From assembly GCA_002239065.1 (NCBI GenBank), contig MPNO01000021.1:1-64000 (forward strand): a DNA stretch of 64,000 nt. The letters are read 5' to 3'. The position numbers and the translations under genes are program-made. Below the pieces are notes generated by a model. It searched no databases and was not told the origin of the DNA. It saw only the letters and a list, made by a program, of their open reading frames with translations. This document shows, piece after piece, positions 42,830 to 50,690 of this stretch. Every line of letters starts with the position of its first letter. The stretch's first letter is position 1. Source of the DNA: Defluviicoccus sp. bin129. GTDB lineage: Bacteria > Pseudomonadota > Alphaproteobacteria > MPNO01.

Positions 42830-44242
42830 TCAATTCCGGGGTTCCTCGGAACGCGGGGCCGGGGTGGCGGGCAGCGCCGCTTCCACGGCCGCGCTCCAGG
42901 CCAGCAAGGCGCGGTCGCTCCCTGCCGGACCGTCGAGCTCCATGCCGATCGGCAGACCGTCGGAGGAGAGCCCGGCCGGCAGGGTGACGCCGGGAATGCC
43001 GGCAAGGCTGGACGGACCGGTATTGCGGATGAAGGTGAGGAAGGTCGGCACCGGTTCGCCGTTCAGCTCGACCGTTTCGTCCTCCCCGATGAGCGAGGCG
43101 GGGAGCGGCGTGGTCGGGAAAATCGCCGCGACTACGTCGTTCGACGCGAAATACCTGGCATAGGCCGCCTGGAGCGCCGGACGCGTCCGCGTCAGCGCTT
43201 CGCGGTAGACCGGCTCCGGGATGGCGCCTTCGGGCGTCAGGACGCCTTGCAGCAGCCCCGCCACGTCCGGGCTGGCCACGGCGGCCGCGAGGCTCGCCAG
43301 GTCGAGCGGCAGGCCGCTTTCCGACAAATAGCGGTTCAACTCCACCACCGTCTCGAACAGGGCGACGGGGAACCCGGCGGCCCCGTCCAGCTTCGGAACA
43401 TCCGGCATGTCCGCTTCGACAAGCACGGCGCCCGCCTCGCCGAGCGCGGTCAGCGCCGCTTCCGCGACACGGGAGGTTTCCGGATGCAGGTTCTCGTAAA
43501 AATGCCCGCGGGGGACACCGATCCGGACCCCCTTGAGGGACACGTCCGGCAAATCGCCGGGCACCCCGGCGATGACCCCGTCGAACAAGGCGAGGTCCTC
43601 GACCGACCGGGCGAGGGGGCCGGCGGTGTCCCGGGTGCTGGAGATCGGGACGATGCCCGCCTGGCTGTATCGGCCGGTGGTCGGGCGGAACCCGGCCACG
43701 CCGCACAGCGCGGCCGGGACGCGCACCGAACCGCCGGTGTCGGTGCCCATCGCGACCGGCGCCATCCGCGCCGCGACGGCGGCGCCGGAGCCCCCGCTGC
43801 TGCCGCCCGGGATGCGCGCGGGGTCGTAGGGGTTGCGCGCCGGCCCGAACGCGCCGTTGTTCGAGGTGATGCCGAAGGCGAGCTCGTGCATGTTGAGCTT
43901 GCCCATGACACAGGCGCCCTCGTCGACGAGCCGTTGGAGGACGGGCGCGTTGCGGGCCGGGCGGTGATCGCGCAAGCCGGGCGTGCCGCCGGTCGTCGGC
44001 ATGTCGGCGGTATCGAAATTGTCCTTCACCGGCACCGGCAGCCCGGCGAGACGGCCGCCGCCGGGCAGCGCGCGCGAAGCGGCGTCGAGCACCCGTTCCG
44101 GATCGAGATGGATGAAGGCGTTCAGCCCGCCCGAGCGCTCGCATTGCGCCAGCAGGGCTTCGGCGTATTCGCGGGCGGAAATGCGCCCCGCGCCGATTTG
44201 GCGAAGCGCCTCCGATGCCGTCCATCCGGTAATCTCGCTCAC
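42830..44242 (-). CDS. Amidase (amidase signature family)
   Basis: This 470-residue amidase has the Ser-cisSer-Lys triad: Lys73 (V-P-V-K-D-N-F-D), cis-Ser148 (I-P-G-G-S-S-G-G-S) and nucleophile Ser172 (G-T-D-T-G-G-S-V-R-V-P). Indoleacetamide hydrolases and aryl-amide amidases have this size and pattern; AtzF or GatA are less likely because there is no C-terminal extension and no gatB/C. It is 52 bases upstream of the binding-protein gene, giving an operon: amidase, receptor, livH, livMG, livF, CoA ligase. Cytoplasmic. Confidence 0.92.
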   Translation of the reverse strand: MSEITGWTASEALRQIGAGRISAREYAEALLAQCERSGGLNAFIHLDPERVLDAASRALPGGGRLAGLPVPVKDNFDTADMPTTGGTPGLRDHRPARNAPVLQRLVDEGACVMGKLNMHELAFGITSNNGAFGPARNPYDPARIPGGSSGGSGAAVAARMAPVAMGTDTGGSVRVPAALCGVAGFRPTTGRYSQAGIVPISSTRDTAGPLARSVEDLALFDGVIAGVPGDLPDVSLKGVRIGVPRGHFYENLHPETSRVAEAALTALGEAGAVLVEADMPDVPKLDGAAGFPVALFETVVELNRYLSESGLPLDLASLAAAVASPDVAGLLQGVLTPEGAIPEPVYREALTRTRPALQAAYARYFASNDVVAAIFPTTPLPASLIGEDETVELNGEPVPTFLTFIRNTGPSSLAGIPGVTLPAGLSSDGLPIGMELDGPAGSDRALLAWSAAVEAALPATPAPRSEEPRN

Positions 44243-44292
44243 GATCCCGTCCTCGCGATGTGGCCGCCGCGGCAGCGTGTCAGGATCCCGGT

Positions 44293-44323
44293 GTCATCCC
44301 GGAGTGTCGCGCGGAATCCCGGG
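44293..44323. repeat. Dispersed palindromic element (GTCATCCCGG...CCCGGG)
   Basis: GTCATCCCGG, a short variable core and GGAATCCCGGG form an imperfect palindrome between the LuxR and amidase genes. It belongs to the family of intergenic palindromes also seen at 102-120, 191-212 and 9187-9205. Confidence 0.5.
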
Positions 44324-44350
44324 CGCCGCCATCCTCGGAATTGAGGATTT

Positions 44351-45124
44351 TCAGCTGTCCTCCGCGGGAAAGGCGAAATGCGTGGCGAGCCGGGTCCTGT
44401 TCGAAACGCCGAGCTTGGCGAAGATGTGCTTGAGGTGGGTCCGCACGGTGGCGACGGAAATCCCGAGCGCCCGGGCGGTTTCCATGTCGGTCCTGCCGAG
44501 CACGGCCGACATCGCGATCTCCTGCTCGCGCGCGGTCAGCCGGGCCTCGCTCGCGATGCGGTCCATCAGCGCGCCGGGCGACGCGCCCGACCGGCCCCCT
44601 CCCTCGCGCGCCAGCGCGCGGCGCATCGCGTTGGTGAAGGCCGGGCCGATCGCATCCACGATCTCGATTTCCCGGCGCGAGAAATCTTCCTTGCCGCGGC
44701 CGCGCCAGATCCTCAGATCGCCGATATTCGTGCCCCCGGCATAGGCGTAGTAGTTGATGCCGTAGTAGAGCCCGTCGCGGGCGAGAAAGTCGTTGAAGAA
44801 CTCGCTCCGCTCCAGCGCCGGGCGGGAGATGACGTCGTTCACCGACGTGGTGCGCCGGCGGCGTTGCAGCGCCGGGGTGATCGGGTCGCGGAACTGGTAA
44901 TAGGATTCGTAGGACGACAGGTTGTCGTCCGACATGTTGAGCGCCACCCGGTCGGCGAACCTCCCCTGCCCTTCGCACCACACATAGGATGCGAGGTACT
45001 CGGCGTTCAGCAGGTCCCGCAGCAGGGGGCAGAGGCAGACGCGCAGATCGCGCGACGAGTGCCCGGCGGACAACTCGCCCATGATGCGAAAGACGACTTC
45101 CGACTCCCTGGAGGTCAGGTCCAT
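44351..45124 (-). CDS. LuxR-family regulator of the amidase/transporter operon (likely)
   Basis: This 257-residue protein has a GAF-like N-terminal half (S-Y-Y-Q-F-R-D-P-I-T-P, S-E-F-F-N-D-F-L-A-R-D-G-L-Y-Y-G-I-N) and a C-terminal LuxR helix-turn-helix (L-T-A-R-E-Q-E-I-A-M-S-A...T-V-R-T-H-L-K-H-I-F-A-K-L-G-V-S). ATG at 45124, with GGGGAG seven bases upstream, is preferred over a GTG 21 bases earlier. It lies directly upstream of, and in line with, the amidase and transporter genes, so it is the likely regulator of that operon. The ligand is unknown. Confidence 0.87.
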   Translation of the reverse strand: MDLTSRESEVVFRIMGELSAGHSSRDLRVCLCPLLRDLLNAEYLASYVWCEGQGRFADRVALNMSDDNLSSYESYYQFRDPITPALQRRRRTTSVNDVISRPALERSEFFNDFLARDGLYYGINYYAYAGGTNIGDLRIWRGRGKEDFSRREIEIVDAIGPAFTNAMRRALAREGGGRSGASPGALMDRIASEARLTAREQEIAMSAVLGRTDMETARALGISVATVRTHLKHIFAKLGVSNRTRLATHFAFPAEDS

Positions 45125-45188
45125 CCTGATGCTCCCCGGCGGCACAGGCTAGACCATGACCGGTCCGGATGGAACCGATGCGGCGCGG

Positions 45189-45301
45189 CGTCCCTCGATA
45201 CGCCCCCTGCGAGGGGTACTCGGGATGAGTGGTTTTCCTGCGGCCTGCCGACACCTCCTCTTCCTGAGCAGCCCGCCGGAGGCGGGCGTATCGAAGGACG
45301 G
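45189..45301. repeat. Paired inverted repeat element (GTATCGAAGGACG family)
   Basis: Two inverted copies of a ~40-bp element face each other. The left arm (from 45189) reads CGTCCCTCGATACGCC...CTCGGGATGAGTGG. The right arm (to 45301) reads TTCCTGAGCAGCCCGCC...GGGCGTATCGAAGGACG. Each arm has an inner short hairpin. Such BIME-like elements are common between genes in alphaproteobacteria. It lies between the LuxR gene and the heme-oxygenase-like gene. Confidence 0.75.
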
Positions 45302-45385
45302 CCCGGACCGCGTGCCAAGGCGTTTCGCGGTTCGGGCGAATTGTGGCACAAACCGTCCGGGCCGGCGGCCGGAGGGAAGGACGAC

Positions 45386-45694
45386 ATGTTTGTTGCGATG
45401 AACCGGTTCCGTATCGCGCGCGGTCGCGAGGCGGAGTTCGAGCAGGTCTGGCGGGACCGCGACTCCTATCTCGACGGCGTGCCGGGCTTCGTCGAGTTCC
45501 GCCTGCTGCGCGGGCCGGAGGCCGAGGATCACACGCTATACGCCTCCCATGCGCTGTGGCGCGACCGCGAGTCCTTCGAGGCCTGGACCCGTTCGGAGGC
45601 GTTCCGCAAGGCCCATGCGGGCGCCGGGGCGCGGCGCGGGCTCTATCTCGGCCACCCGCATTTCGAGGGCTTCGATTCCGTGCTGGAGCGGTGA
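45386..45694 (+). CDS. Antibiotic-biosynthesis-monooxygenase domain protein, HmuD/IsdG-like
   Basis: This 102-residue ABM-fold protein strongly resembles the heme-degrading monooxygenases of the IsdG type found in rhizobia (HmuQ/HmuD). It shares M-N-R-F-R-I near the N-terminus, R-D-S-Y-L-D-G-V-P-G-F, L-L-R-G-P-E-A-E-D-H-T-L-Y and F-E-A-W-T-R-S-E-A-F-R-K-A-H-A-G. The conserved Asn, Trp and His of IsdG active sites have counterparts. Heme cleavage to release iron is the probable role; no heme uptake genes are adjacent. It follows GGAGGGAAGG and is followed after ten bases by an EamA gene. Confidence 0.85.
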   Translation: MFVAMNRFRIARGREAEFEQVWRDRDSYLDGVPGFVEFRLLRGPEAEDHTLYASHALWRDRESFEAWTRSEAFRKAHAGAGARRGLYLGHPHFEGFDSVLER

Positions 45695-45704
45695 AGCAAG
45701 GGCC

Positions 45705-46595
45705 GTGATCGCCGGTCTCGGCAACGCCTTCACCCGCCTGCCGCCGTCCTGGCAGGGGGCGGCCTGGATGACCATGAGCGCGCTGCTCTTCGCCGCGCAG
45801 GCCGCCATGGTGCGCTATCTCTCGCAGGACATGCATTTCCTCGAGATCTCGCTGTTCCGCGCGCTGTTCGGCGTGGTGGCGATGCTGCCCTGGCTGATGC
45901 GCGCGGGGCTGGGCGTCATGCGGACCCGGCACACCGGGCTCTACGCCGGCCGCGGGCTCCTCAGCACGATCGCCATGTATGGCTGGTTCGGCAGCCTCGC
46001 CCTGATACCGATCGCCGACGCGACGGCGATTTCGTTCACCTTCCCGCTCTTCATCGCGCTGTTCGGGGTGATCTTCCTCCGCGAATCGGCGCATGCGATG
46101 CGCTGGGCGGCGCTGATCATCGGCTTCGCCGGCACGCTGGTGATCGTCCGCCCCGGCTTCGAGGAGGTCAATATCGGCATGGTCATGGTGATCGGCGCCG
46201 GGCTCTGCATCGCGACCTCGGCGATGATGCTCAAGGTCGCGATCCGCACCGACCATCCCGACACGGCGGTGCTCTACCAGTCGGTCTTCATGCTGCCCTT
46301 CGCGGTGGCGGGCGCCGCGCTGGTCTGGCAATGGCCGAGCGCCGAGCAGTGGCTCTGGGGGCTGGCGCTCGGCGCGGCGTCGGCCACCGCGCAGCGCTTC
46401 TACACCCGCGCCTTCGCGGTCGGCGAGACGGGCGCGGTGGCGCCGTTCGACTTCGCCCGGCTGCCCTTCGCGGTCGTGCTCGGCTTCGTCGCGTTCTCCG
46501 AACTGCCGGATCTCTGGACCGTGCTGGGCGCCGCGATCATCTTCGCGGCCTGGATCGTCGCCGAGCGCAGCGAGTCGAGGCGGGCACGCGGGTAA
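45705..46595 (+). CDS. EamA/DMT family transporter
   Basis: This is a 296-residue protein with two EamA repeats and about ten membrane segments. F-T-F-P-L-F and L-R-E-S-A-H at the end of the first repeat, and I-V-R-P-G-F after the sixth segment, match the pattern of the two transporters at the left end. GTG start ten bases after the heme-oxygenase-like gene, so probably co-transcribed. Substrate unknown. Confidence 0.87.
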   Translation: MIAGLGNAFTRLPPSWQGAAWMTMSALLFAAQAAMVRYLSQDMHFLEISLFRALFGVVAMLPWLMRAGLGVMRTRHTGLYAGRGLLSTIAMYGWFGSLALIPIADATAISFTFPLFIALFGVIFLRESAHAMRWAALIIGFAGTLVIVRPGFEEVNIGMVMVIGAGLCIATSAMMLKVAIRTDHPDTAVLYQSVFMLPFAVAGAALVWQWPSAEQWLWGLALGAASATAQRFYTRAFAVGETGAVAPFDFARLPFAVVLGFVAFSELPDLWTVLGAAIIFAAWIVAERSESRRARG

Positions 46596-46623
46596 GGCCT
46601 CCAGCCGTGCCGCCCTCCGGGGG

Positions 46624-47049
46624 CTACTCCGCCGCCGGGCCCTTGGTCAGGGTGGTGACGTTGCGGCCGTCCTCGCGACGGTAATCCACGCTGTCCATCA
46701 TCGTGCTGACCAGGAGCAGGCCCAGCCCGCCCGGGTCGCGCTCGTGCAGCGGCGCGTCGGTATCGGTATCCGGCACCTGCCTCGGGTCGAACTCGATGCT
46801 GTCGTCGACGATGGTGACGACCAGCGTCCCGCCGTCGCGCCGCACCGCGAGCTCTATTCGGTGCGCTTCCTCGTCCTGGTAGCCGTAGGAGATGATGTTG
46901 GACAGCAGCTCGTCGAGCGCCAGGTTGACCGCGTAGGCGACCGACGGCTCCACTCCGCCGGCGGCGCAGAACCCGTCGATCCGCTCGGCGACGCGGGCGA
47001 TCTCGGCCGCGTCGTTGGCGAGCGACATGTCCAACCGATCCTCGTCCAT
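46624..47049 (-). CDS. RsbW/SpoIIAB-like serine kinase / anti-sigma factor
   Basis: This 141-residue protein is a stand-alone HATPase_c_2 domain. The N-box is D-E-L-L-S-N-I-I-S-Y-G-Y, the G1 box D-D-S-I-E-F-D-P (the usual second Gly is Ser), and the G2 box G-G-L-G-L-L-L. Such proteins phosphorylate an anti-anti-sigma factor and bind a sigma factor or other partner. No STAS-domain partner or sigma gene is adjacent, so the network lies elsewhere. Cytoplasmic. Confidence 0.88.
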   Translation of the reverse strand: MDEDRLDMSLANDAAEIARVAERIDGFCAAGGVEPSVAYAVNLALDELLSNIISYGYQDEEAHRIELAVRRDGGTLVVTIVDDSIEFDPRQVPDTDTDAPLHERDPGGLGLLLVSTMMDSVDYRREDGRNVTTLTKGPAAE

Positions 47050-47197
47050 CGTTCCACCTCTCGGCCTCGCCGCTCAGAATAACATGGTGCGCCCCGGGCC
47101 GGAATCGAGGCGGGGAGAGCCGTTTCCGCTCGCCCGTGCCGCAGGGATACGAGTCTGCGCGGCGCGGGCCGGTCCATGCCGGGTGGGGGTCTGGGGG

Positions 47198-47962
47198 CTA
47201 CTCCGAGAATTCGAACTTCAGGCCGGAAACGCCGCCGCCCAGCCTGTTCCGGAAACCGGCTCTGACGGCTTCGCGATACTTGGCTCCGAAAGCCCTTGCG
47301 GCTTCAACGAATTTCTTCCTTTGGGGCGACTCGTCGATCACCTCAGCATGCCAGTCGCTCTCGGGCCATCTTTGAAAGCTTTCGCGGGGCAACCCGTACG
47401 CCGCCGGATTCGCATAGTACGCCACGCGAAAATAGTCGCTGGCGTCATTCCGCCAGTACCAGTTCAGGATCAGCGTCGAGGTGCCGGCGGTTTTCAAGAC
47501 GTATTTCCTGACTTTGTCGAAGAAGGCCCAGCGCGCCTTCCTCCTGCCGAACGGGTTGTGATTGACGATCCAGCAATCGGCGTCGTCCCTGTTGTAGTTG
47601 CTGTCCGAATCGTTGTGGAGGACGTTGTCGCGGTCGCAGAGCGCGGGGCGCCTCCACCCCTTTCCTCCGACATCGACGTTCGTCCCGACAACGATATACG
47701 CCTTGGCAGTGCCGCCCGCATTCTGCACGAGTGCTGCGTTCGCCCTTGCCATCGGGAGTCCGGCGTAGCTCCCTTGCCTGTTGGTCTCCGCGAACACCAG
47801 CTCCCACTCGCCTTCGGGCAGCGGAAGCTGCTTGTTTCCCACCGTAACCACCCCTTTCACCTTGGTGCCGGGCGAAGCGTCCAGGATGTTCTGGGCTTGC
47901 GGCGCGGACAAGGTCGCAGCGACGAGCGCAACTGCTCCCAAGAAGACGTGAAACCGTGCCAT
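47198..47962 (-). CDS. Secreted protein of unknown function
   Basis: I do not recognise this 254-residue protein. It has a clear signal peptide (M-A-R-F-H-V-F-L-G-A-V-A-L-V-A, cleavage near A-Q-A) and a mature part rich in Trp, Tyr and Asn, with two Cys (C-D-R-D-N and D-C-W-I-V) that could form a disulfide. W-E-L-V-F-A-E-T and N-W-Y-W-R-N-D-A look like beta-strand edges. The coding DNA is noticeably less GC-rich and less codon-biased than its neighbours. It stands alone between the kinase and the hydrolase genes. An envelope or secreted role is all that can be said. Confidence 0.75.
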   Translation of the reverse strand: MARFHVFLGAVALVAATLSAPQAQNILDASPGTKVKGVVTVGNKQLPLPEGEWELVFAETNRQGSYAGLPMARANAALVQNAGGTAKAYIVVGTNVDVGGKGWRRPALCDRDNVLHNDSDSNYNRDDADCWIVNHNPFGRRKARWAFFDKVRKYVLKTAGTSTLILNWYWRNDASDYFRVAYYANPAAYGLPRESFQRWPESDWHAEVIDESPQRKKFVEAARAFGAKYREAVRAGFRNRLGGGVSGLKFEFSE

Positions 47963-48194
47963 GGCGTCATTCCCGTCGTAGGTTGGGCCAGTGTCAGCGG
48001 AACAAATATCATGACAACCTATGCGTGCGAAGAGTTCCCCTCGCTTCGACGACGGGCGTTGCGAGACGGCGGTGGAAGGAAGCGTGGCAGGCCGGGCCCA
48101 AACGGCGCTACCGGAGAAGGCGAGGGCTCCGGCGACTTACCTTGCGACCGGGGATGGCTTATCATTGCCGGCGCGAGCGAACAGGAACACCGCC

Positions 48195-49091
48195 ATGGGC
48201 GCGACCCCGGTCGTCTTCCATTCCGAAGGGTGCAGGCTGGCCGGCGACTACTACCCGCCCGCCGACGGCGGCGGCGGGGCGCGGGCGGGCGTCGTGCTGT
48301 GCCACGGCTATACCGGGGTCAAGGATCTGTATCTGCCCGACAACGCGCGGGCGCTCGCGGAAGCGGGCTACGCGGCGCTCGCCTTCGACTACAAGGGCTG
48401 GGGGGAGAGCGAGGGGCCGCGCACAAGGCTCGCCCCGCACAGCCGGGTGGCGGACGTGCAGGCGGCGCTCACCTTCCTCGGCACCCGCGAGGAGGTGGAT
48501 CCGGGCCGGCTCGCGCTCTACGGCACCAGCTATGGCGGGGCGACGGCGGTGTGGACGGCGGCGATCGACCGCCGGGTGCAATGCACGGTGAGCGTGGTCG
48601 GGATCGGCCATGGCGAGCGCTGGATGCGGAGCGTCAGGCGGCCCGACGAATGGTTCGACCTGCTCGAACGGTCCGCCGCCGACCGGGTGCGGCGCGCGAC
48701 GGGGGGCGAATCGGAGCTCGTCGCCCGCACCGAGGTGCTGCTGCCCGACCGCCAGTCGGCCGCGCTCGCCGCCGCCGCGCGGCGCGGCGTCAAGGGCGCG
48801 GTGGACACGCTGCCGCTCGAATTCGTCGACGAGACGCTCGGCTTCCACCCCGAATGGGTGGTCGACAGGATCGCACCCCGTCCCGTCCTGTTCATCGCCG
48901 CGGGCGACGACCGGCTGGTGCCGCCCGAGGAGTCGCGCGCGCTCTACGACAAGGCGGGCGAGCCCAAAAGGCTGGTGGTGCTCGATGGGTGCGGCCATTA
49001 CGAGGTCTACGCCGAGCCCGCCTTCACCCGGGTGATGGACGAGACCCTGGCCTGGTTCGGCGAGCATCTGGCGGCGGGAGATGAACCGTGA
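48195..49091 (+). CDS. Alpha/beta hydrolase (BAAT/dienelactone-hydrolase-like)
   Basis: This 298-residue serine hydrolase has oxyanion-region H-G-Y-T-G-V-K-D and nucleophile G-T-S-Y-G-G. The acid is in A-G-D-D-R-L-V-P and the His in C-G-H-Y-E-V-Y. The family includes hydrolases of X-Pro peptides, lactones and xenobiotics. I chose the ATG at 48195 because the family starts there; the frame is open further up without similarity. It overlaps copC by GTGA. The partnership with copper genes is not explained by the hydrolase sequence. Confidence 0.87.
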   Translation: MGATPVVFHSEGCRLAGDYYPPADGGGGARAGVVLCHGYTGVKDLYLPDNARALAEAGYAALAFDYKGWGESEGPRTRLAPHSRVADVQAALTFLGTREEVDPGRLALYGTSYGGATAVWTAAIDRRVQCTVSVVGIGHGERWMRSVRRPDEWFDLLERSAADRVRRATGGESELVARTEVLLPDRQSAALAAAARRGVKGAVDTLPLEFVDETLGFHPEWVVDRIAPRPVLFIAAGDDRLVPPEESRALYDKAGEPKRLVVLDGCGHYEVYAEPAFTRVMDETLAWFGEHLAAGDEP

Positions 49092-49426
49092 GACGGACCC
49101 TGCTCGCCGGCTTCCTGATCCTCCTGGCCGCCGCCGCGCTGGCCCATTCGAAGCTTGGCACGACGGTCCCGCCCGACGGCGCCGTGCTGGCGGCGATGCC
49201 GTCCGAGATCGTGCTCAGCTTCACCAAGCGGCTGCGCCTGACCCGGGTGCGGATGACCCGCGACGGCGAAGGCGCCGATCTCGACATCGGCGGGCTGAAG
49301 GGCTTCGCCTCCCGCTTCGCGGTCCCGGTGCGGGGCCGGGGGCCGGGGACCTACCGGATCGAGTGGCGCGGGCTCGCCGCGGACGGGCACGCGATGCGGG
49401 GCGGCTTCTCCTTCCGGGTCGAGTGA
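49088..49426 (+). CDS. copC: CopC-family periplasmic copper-binding protein
   Basis: This 112-residue protein has a signal peptide of about 19 residues; cleavage would leave His20 at the mature N-terminus (H-S-K-L), the first ligand of the CopC Cu(II) site. The other ligands fit Asp99 and His101 (A-A-D-G-H). The beta-sandwich pattern S-E-I-V-L-S-F-T and G-T-Y-R-I-E-W-R matches CopC. It starts at GTG overlapping the hydrolase stop and is followed by copD. It acts in periplasmic copper handling. Confidence 0.9.
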   Translation: MRRTLLAGFLILLAAAALAHSKLGTTVPPDGAVLAAMPSEIVLSFTKRLRLTRVRMTRDGEGADLDIGGLKGFASRFAVPVRGRGPGTYRIEWRGLAADGHAMRGGFSFRVE

Positions 49427-49429
49427 GCC

Positions 49430-50290
49430 TTGCCCGATAGCTGGCAACTCGCCTCCGCCCTCGCCAGGTTCCTGCTCTATCTCGGCGTGCTGGGAAGCGC
49501 CGGGCTGGTCTTCGCGCAGATCGTCTTTCGCCACGAGACCGGGCGGATGCAGGGCCTGCTCGGACGCCGGGCCGCCGCCTTCGCCGCCCTGGCACTGGCC
49601 GCCGCCGGGCTCGGCTTCCTGCTCACCGGCGCGGCGATGACGGGCGATGCCTCGGGCATGGCGGACGCGGAGATGCTGGGCCTGCTGTGGCGGACGCCGG
49701 CCGGCACCGCGCTCGCCATGCAGGCCGCCGGCCTCGCCCTGCTGCTCGGCGGGACCCTCCTGCCGGGGCGCGGGGTGTGGGTCTCGGGCGCGGGCGGGGT
49801 GATCGCCCTCTGGTCGTTCTCCCTGGTCGGCCACGTGGCGGATGCCGGCGCGGCGTGGCTGCAGGCGGTGCTGCTGGTGCATCTCGCCGCCGCCGCCCTC
49901 TGGATCGGCATCCTCGCGCCGCTGCGCCGGCTGGCCGGTGAGGATCTGCCGGCGGCCGCGGCGCTCGGAACCCGCTTCGGCCGCATCGCGGTCTACACGG
50001 TGCCGCTGCTGATCGCCGCCGGGATCGCCATGGCCTGGCGCCTGCTCGGGGATCTTTCGGCCCTGGCGACGACCGCCTACGGCTTCACCCTGCTCGCCAA
50101 GATCGCCGGCGTCGGCGTGCTGCTCGCCGCGGCGGCGGCCAACAAGCTCCGCTTCGTGCCGGCGATGCGGCGCGGCGAGCCGGCGGCGGCGGCGGGGCTG
50201 CGCGGTTCGATCGCGCTCGAATGGCTCGCGGTCGCCGCCGTGCTGCTGCTCACCGCGGCGCTGACCGGCCTCGCCGGCCTGCCCGGCTGA
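49430..50290 (+). CDS. copD: CopD-family copper transport membrane protein
   Basis: This 286-residue inner-membrane protein has about eight hydrophobic segments and the CopD domain with His/Met residues in membrane helices (M-Q-A-A-G, V-H-L-A-A-A-A-L-W-I-G). TTG start four bases after copC. CopC and CopD together move copper from the periplasm into the cell. NirK, 30 kb away, needs copper in the periplasm, so the link is loose. Confidence 0.88.
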   Translation: MPDSWQLASALARFLLYLGVLGSAGLVFAQIVFRHETGRMQGLLGRRAAAFAALALAAAGLGFLLTGAAMTGDASGMADAEMLGLLWRTPAGTALAMQAAGLALLLGGTLLPGRGVWVSGAGGVIALWSFSLVGHVADAGAAWLQAVLLVHLAAAALWIGILAPLRRLAGEDLPAAAALGTRFGRIAVYTVPLLIAAGIAMAWRLLGDLSALATTAYGFTLLAKIAGVGVLLAAAAANKLRFVPAMRRGEPAAAAGLRGSIALEWLAVAAVLLLTAALTGLAGLPG

Positions 50291-50341
50291 TCGCCCCTCC
50301 TGTAGAATGGGCGCCCCCGGGACCTCCAGAGCCTGCCTCCC

Positions 50342-50674
50342 ATGACGCCCGACGACGACGCGCTGATCGCTCGCATCCGCCCGCTGCTGGCCGGCCGCGC
50401 GGGCTGTTCCGAGCGCAGGATGTTCGGCGGCGTCTGCTTCATGATCGGCGGCAATATGTGCCTCGGCACCTGGAAGGGCGCGCTGATCGTGCGCATCGAC
50501 CGCAAGGACCACGAGGCGACGCTCGCCGAGCCGCACACCGGGCCCGCCGACATGAACGGAAGGACGATGAAGGGATGGGCGCTGGTCGAGCCCGCCGGCA
50601 TCGCGACGGAGTGCGACCTGAAAGCCTGGGTCGACCGCGCCGCCGCCTACGCGGCAAGCCTGCCGGCGAAGTGA
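50342..50674 (+). CDS. TfoX N-terminal domain protein
   Basis: This 110-residue protein contains a TfoX/Sxy N-domain (R-R-M-F-G-G-V-C-F-M-I-G-G-N-M-C-L-G-T). The C-terminal DNA-contact half of Sxy is absent. Stand-alone TfoX_N proteins are common in alphaproteobacteria and have no known function. It is 51 bases downstream of copD and converges on the transhydrogenase operon. Confidence 0.85.
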   Translation: MTPDDDALIARIRPLLAGRAGCSERRMFGGVCFMIGGNMCLGTWKGALIVRIDRKDHEATLAEPHTGPADMNGRTMKGWALVEPAGIATECDLKAWVDRAAAYAASLPAK

Positions 50675-50690
50675 GGGGCGTGTAGAGGCC

